Source: Chloroflexota bacterium
GTDB taxonomy: Bacteria > Chloroflexota > UBA6077
DNA length: 8,702 nt
Direction: 5' to 3'
Assembly: GCA_021845945.1 (NCBI GenBank)
Contig: JAJZRD010000164.1
Span: 1 to 8,702 of the forward strand
In this document: piece by piece, positions 6,595 to 8,702 of the stretch
Layout of the letters: the number at the start of each line of letters is the position of its first letter
Numbering within the stretch: position 1 is the stretch's first letter
Made by a program: the position numbers and the translations under genes
Notes under the pieces: generated by a model
Database searches by the model: none
What the model saw: the letters and a program-made list of their open reading frames with translations, nothing else
Told to the model about the DNA's origin: nothing

Positions 6595-6604
6595 CCGCCT
6601 CGGC
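6595..6604. repeat. Target-site duplication, right copy
   Basis: CCGCCTCGGC is identical to 6388-6397 and starts exactly where the right inverted repeat ends. Confidence 0.8.
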
Positions 6605-6962
6605 GTAGGGGTTCTCCCCGAAAAGGTATATTCCTCCTGCCCCCGCCCCGTTGGCCGCCGCTGCTTCCAGAGACACAAGCTGGAACGAGAATTGATACAA
6701 GAGTGGAGTGCAGCAGGAAACCGCATCTACTTACAGCCCATACGGTCTCGTGGCCTGATCCGGCGCCCTCCGGTCGGCGCCGGCGAACAGGGTGGGCGCT
6801 CTGGAACCTCGCCCGCGGAATAGCGGTGGCGACGGGGCCGAATCGGATGCGCCCGCGCAACTGGCCCTCTCTCGGCATCCGGAGTAGGACTTCGTCCGGG
6901 ATGCAGAACATTCCTTGCCGGGGAGCAGAGGCAGGGGCGTACCAATGAGAAGGAGGTGTCCC
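6605..6962. other. Region without a convincing gene
   Basis: Several overlapping open frames occur on both strands, but none has a recognisable domain or a ribosome binding site at a suitable distance. An 8-bp inverted repeat lies at 6760-6767/6776-6783. The stretch just right of the MITE may hold a remnant of a minus-strand gene. The 3' end carries the Shine-Dalgarno of the regulator at 6963. Confidence 0.5.
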
Positions 6963-7478
6963 GTGGCTGAGTCTCCCGTAAGAACTCCCCCACGGTCCGG
7001 AGTACCGTCGACCGTTTCTTTGACTGCCGTTCGACCCTCTCCCCGACCCACAGAGCTGTCTACCGAGGTGTCCGACATACATATGCACGACGGCCCAGAC
7101 TTCGTGGACGACTGGATGGAGAAGAACCTGACCCCCAGTCTCATCGACTTCGTCCGAAACCACTGTACTTCCTTCGCCAAGTGGGATCTCATGCGGCACC
7201 TGCACTCCGATCCATTGGGCGTCACCCTGGAGTCCCTGGCCCGCATAACCGGCGCCGCGGAGGCGTCCATCGCTGCCGAGCTGAAGCATCTGGAGGCGGC
7301 GGGCATCGTCGCACGACGGGATGGGCGTGGCTCTGCGACCTACCACCTGCAGCCGTCATCCGTCCTCGTCCAGGCCCTGGAGGCAGCCGTTCGCACCTAC
7401 GAGCAAGATCGAGAGTTCCGGTTCGCCATGGTGTACAGCATCGTCAGGGCGAGCCACAAGGGGGCCGTCGTCGAGTAA
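6963..7478 (+). CDS. Winged helix-turn-helix transcriptional regulator
   Basis: The GTG at 6963 is preferred because a near-perfect AAGGAGGTG (6950-6958) lies 6 nt from it (measured from GGAGG); the ATGs at 6945 and 7083 lack such a site. The 171-residue protein has an unstructured Pro/Arg/Ser/Thr-rich head (1-40) and then a DNA-binding fold at about 57-130. In the fold, KWDLMRHLHSDP forms an early helix. TLESLARITGAAEASIAAELKHLEAAGIV is the helix-turn-helix, and RRDGRGSATYHL is the beta wing. The layout resembles ArsR- or MarR-like families; the exact family is not clear. No metal-binding cysteine pair is seen. C68 is the only cysteine, so metal sensing of the ArsR type is unlikely. The target is unknown. 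A hairpin follows 16 bp after the stop. Confidence 0.82.
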   Translation: MAESPVRTPPRSGVPSTVSLTAVRPSPRPTELSTEVSDIHMHDGPDFVDDWMEKNLTPSLIDFVRNHCTSFAKWDLMRHLHSDPLGVTLESLARITGAAEASIAAELKHLEAAGIVARRDGRGSATYHLQPSSVLVQALEAAVRTYEQDREFRFAMVYSIVRASHKGAVVE

Positions 7479-7494
7479 CCCGGGCAATAAGGGG

Positions 7495-7527
7495 GGCTGC
7501 CGGTACCGCTTGTCGCTACCGGCAGCC
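7495..7527. terminator. Hairpin between convergent genes
   Basis: An 11-bp perfect stem (7495-7505 with 7517-7527) encloses an 11-nt loop. It lies 16 bp after the regulator stop and 15 bp after the stop of the converging small gene. No clear T run follows on either strand, so it may stall transcription from both sides or simply mark the boundary. Confidence 0.5.
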
Positions 7528-7542
7528 TCTGGCGATTCCTTG

Positions 7543-7767
7543 CTAGACTTCACTCTTTCGGCGCCGACCACGCCTCCCCCGACCCCGTTTGGGCGGGGGG
7601 TCGGAGGGTAGCGGCGGCTGCTGGCTATCCAGCCAGGCTCGGCACTCCTCGGGAAGCCGGACGACCTCCTCCTGCACCCAGTCGGGCGCAAGCTCGATCT
7701 CCTCAGGCATCCAGGTGCTTTCGCTGGGCCTCATGCCCCTTTGTCCGAAGCTCCAAGGCGACACCAT
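7543..7767 (-). CDS. Small unrecognised protein with a basic tail
   Basis: The 74-residue product is not one I recognise. Its middle (21-50) is acidic and probably helical, with PEEIELAPDWVQEEVVRLPEE. A proline stretch (51-59) follows, then a strongly basic tail, KRGRGRRGRRRK (60-71), that could bind nucleic acid. AGGAGG lies 2 nt before the ATG at 7767 and 5 nt before the adjacent in-frame GTG (7764), which may be the true start. A TATAAT box lies 59 bp upstream. These signals, and a third codon position rich in G/C, favour a real gene. The tail overlaps a GC-rich hairpin at 7576-7607, so part of it could derive from an intergenic repeat. It lies 81 bp downstream of the zincin gene on the same strand. 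Confidence 0.55.
   Translation of the reverse strand: MVSPWSFGQRGMRPSESTWMPEEIELAPDWVQEEVVRLPEECRAWLDSQQPPLPSDPPPKRGRGRRGRRRKSEV
7576..7607. repeat. GC-rich inverted repeat inside the small gene
   Basis: CCGACCCC (7579-7586) pairs with GGGGTCGG (7597-7604), with two further pairs outside one mismatch. Plus-strand translation gives PPPTPFGRGVGG, a phrase familiar from intergenic repeats read as protein. It encodes the start of the basic tail on the minus strand. Confidence 0.4.
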
Positions 7768-7825
7768 CTCCTCCTGCCTGCCTGGCGGCCCCCGGTTATT
7801 GGGCGTACCTATCAGCTACAACCCC

Positions 7826-7831
7826 ATTATA
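7826..7831 (-). promoter_or_regulatory. -10 box of the small gene
   Basis: The minus strand reads TATAAT, directly downstream of the zincin stop codon and 59 bp before the ATG at 7767. The -35 region falls on the end of the zincin gene and has no good match. It suggests the small gene can be transcribed on its own. Confidence 0.45.
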
Positions 7832-7848
7832 CGCCGGTCTCCTCGGTT

Positions 7849-8292
7849 TCAGTCCAGTCCCATCCGTCCCAATTCCTCGTCGCCGATCCCATAGAAGTGG
7901 GCGACCTCGTGGAGCACCGTGCGCCGCACCTCCTCGCGCACCTCCTCGGTCGACCGGCAGAGGGCCAGGATGGGCCGCCGGAACAGGATGATCCGGTCGG
8001 GAGGGGTGAGGTTGTACCAGTCGCCCCGCTCGGTCAGCGGGATCCCGTCGTACAGCCCCAGCAGGGTCTCATCCGGTTCCATGCCCAGGCCCTCCAGCAG
8101 CTCCGGCGAGGGCTCCTCCTCGGCCACGATGGCCACGTTCTGCAGGCGGGATCGGAAGGGCTCGGGGATCCCCTCCAGGGCCTCTACCACCAGCTGCTCG
8201 AACCGGCCACGGCCGCCACCGCCGCTGGGCGCTACCTTTCCCCGCAGCTGCGCCAACCGCCTGCCGCGCTCGCCGCCCTTTCCCTTAGCCAA
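7849..8292 (-). CDS. Minimal zincin metallopeptidase (PF06262-like)
   Basis: The 147-residue protein ends with HEVAHFYGIGDEEL, a HExxHxxGxxD zinc site: H128 and H132 as ligands, E129 as catalytic base and D138 as probable third ligand. Position near the C-terminus and overall size match the small cytosolic metallopeptidase family PF06262. Upstream, NVAIVAEEEP (52-61), LLGLYDGIPLTERG (77-90) and IILFRRPIL (101-109) are also typical. The basic head (1-30, KGKGGERGRR and GGGGRGR) is longer than in many relatives. No signal peptide is present. Physiological substrates of this family are poorly known. The start is TTG (8292), supported by AGGAG 7 nt upstream. Confidence 0.88.
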   Translation of the reverse strand: MAKGKGGERGRRLAQLRGKVAPSGGGGRGRFEQLVVEALEGIPEPFRSRLQNVAIVAEEEPSPELLEGLGMEPDETLLGLYDGIPLTERGDWYNLTPPDRIILFRRPILALCRSTEEVREEVRRTVLHEVAHFYGIGDEELGRMGLD

Positions 8293-8613
8293 GCCCCTAC
8301 TCCTCTTCTGCCGAAGACGGCCTTCGGGACCCTGGAGCCTTCGAGGGCCCGAGGCGACCGCGTGACTGGGAAGAATGCGATGGATCCCTCATGACTGTAG
8401 CAGAGACGCCCATCGCCGTGCAAAGGGAGCCGAATACTTGGCTCCAGGCCAGTCGCAGAGTGAACTGTTACCACAGCGCAAGGGGTTTCCGTCTGCTGCG
8501 AGTGTCTGGGCGCCGGGTGCGTCGAACCGCGGATGCCTTGCCCCGCACCGCAGTCCGGATACGTGTTGCCTCACAATTAGGCGCTTGTCAAAGCGCAATC
8601 GACAAAAGGTTGT
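8293..8613. other. Region without a convincing gene
   Basis: Open frames here are short, overlap in several frames and show no domains. Two small hairpins are visible, CCGAAG/CTTCGG (8311-8316/8322-8327) in the zincin leader and GGAGCC/GGCTCC (8426-8431/8440-8445). The zincin promoter should lie here but no consensus pair was found. If the fragment at the right edge is a transposase, the insertion sequence end would lie in this stretch; no terminal repeat could be recognised without its partner. Confidence 0.5.
8581..8596 (-). terminator. Small hairpin after the partial CDS
   Basis: GCGCTT (8581-8586) pairs with AAGCGC (8591-8596) around a 4-nt loop, 17 bp beyond the stop of the partial minus-strand CDS. 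The stem is short and no T run follows, so its role as terminator is doubtful. Confidence 0.3.
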
Positions 8614-8702
8614 TCATGCGGCAGCAAAGTGCAACTCGCCCAGGAGGGCGTGCATGGTGATGCGGAGGGTCTGGTAATGGCGGTCGATGTTGCTCCAACC
8701 CT
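8614..8702 (-). CDS. C-terminal fragment of an unidentified protein, possibly a transposase
   Basis: The frame is open from the window edge and stops at TGA 8614-8616. The last 28 residues include NIDRHYQTLRITMHALLGE and end in FAAA. The aromatic and His/Arg content and absence of composition bias look like real protein. The style recalls transposase C-termini, but the family cannot be fixed from so little. The gene continues beyond the window. Confidence 0.4.
   Translation of the reverse strand, partial: GWSNIDRHYQTLRITMHALLGELHFAAA

Noticed and set aside
6407..6700. Minus-strand frame of 97 codons across the MITE
   Set aside because: Most of it is translation of the mobile element ('CHSERS', 'RFAQGD') and no ribosome binding site precedes it. 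Only the part outside the element is discussed, as a possible remnant.
6582..7346. Minus-strand frame of 254 codons
   Set aside because: It overlaps the winged-helix gene in antisense and shows no domain. The plus-strand gene has a recognisable fold and a strong ribosome site.

Overview
This 8.7 kb window is high-GC bacterial chromosome. Several start codons are not ATG: TTG for dut, the zincin and probably the glycosyltransferase, and GTG for the cytochrome and the winged-helix gene. Intergenic regions carry small palindromic repeats. Ala/Pro/Thr-rich lipoprotein linkers, a cyanobacterial/EGY-type M50 protease and 'PLPVWERG'-type dispersed hairpins would fit a Chloroflexota-like organism. 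That assignment is an inference, because no phylogenetic marker is present.

Layout, left to right. A tRNA-Gln(CTG) with its own -10 box and a strong terminator lies at 120-282 on the plus strand. Opposing it, a long minus-strand ORF for a GT-C-type membrane glycosyltransferase (up to 2402) runs antisense through the tRNA with no stop codon until position 9, so its 3' end is doubtful. A perfect 46-bp palindrome (2467-2512) separates it from a two-gene minus-strand operon (4974-2556). That operon encodes a secreted, probably lipid-anchored C39-like cysteine peptidase, followed 10 bp later by an intramembrane zinc protease of the M50/site-2 family. Divergent from the operon is dut (dUTPase, plus strand, 5106-5537), which ends in a strong hairpin belonging to a dispersed repeat.

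Next on the minus strand is a 162-residue lipoprotein with a long Ala/Pro/Thr linker and a compact two-heme c-type cytochrome tip (6167-5679). It is preceded by a leader that can fold into three consecutive hairpins. Upstream lies a non-coding mobile element of 197 bp (6398-6594) with 15-bp perfect terminal inverted repeats and an exact 10-bp target duplication. A winged-helix regulator follows on the plus strand (6963-7478). It converges on a small unrecognised protein with a basic tail (7767-7543), which has its own TATAAT box and a strong Shine-Dalgarno. Behind that is an HExxHxxGxxD zincin of the PF06262 type (8292-7849). The window ends in a minus-strand ORF fragment that resembles a protein C-terminus, possibly a transposase.

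Functionally these are mostly separate housekeeping, envelope and accessory genes. The only clear multi-gene unit is the C39 peptidase/M50 protease pair. I found no CRISPR array and no phage or toxin-antitoxin module. The least conventional items are the complete MITE with its footprint, the diheme lipoprotein with its structured leader, the small basic protein, and the protease pair.
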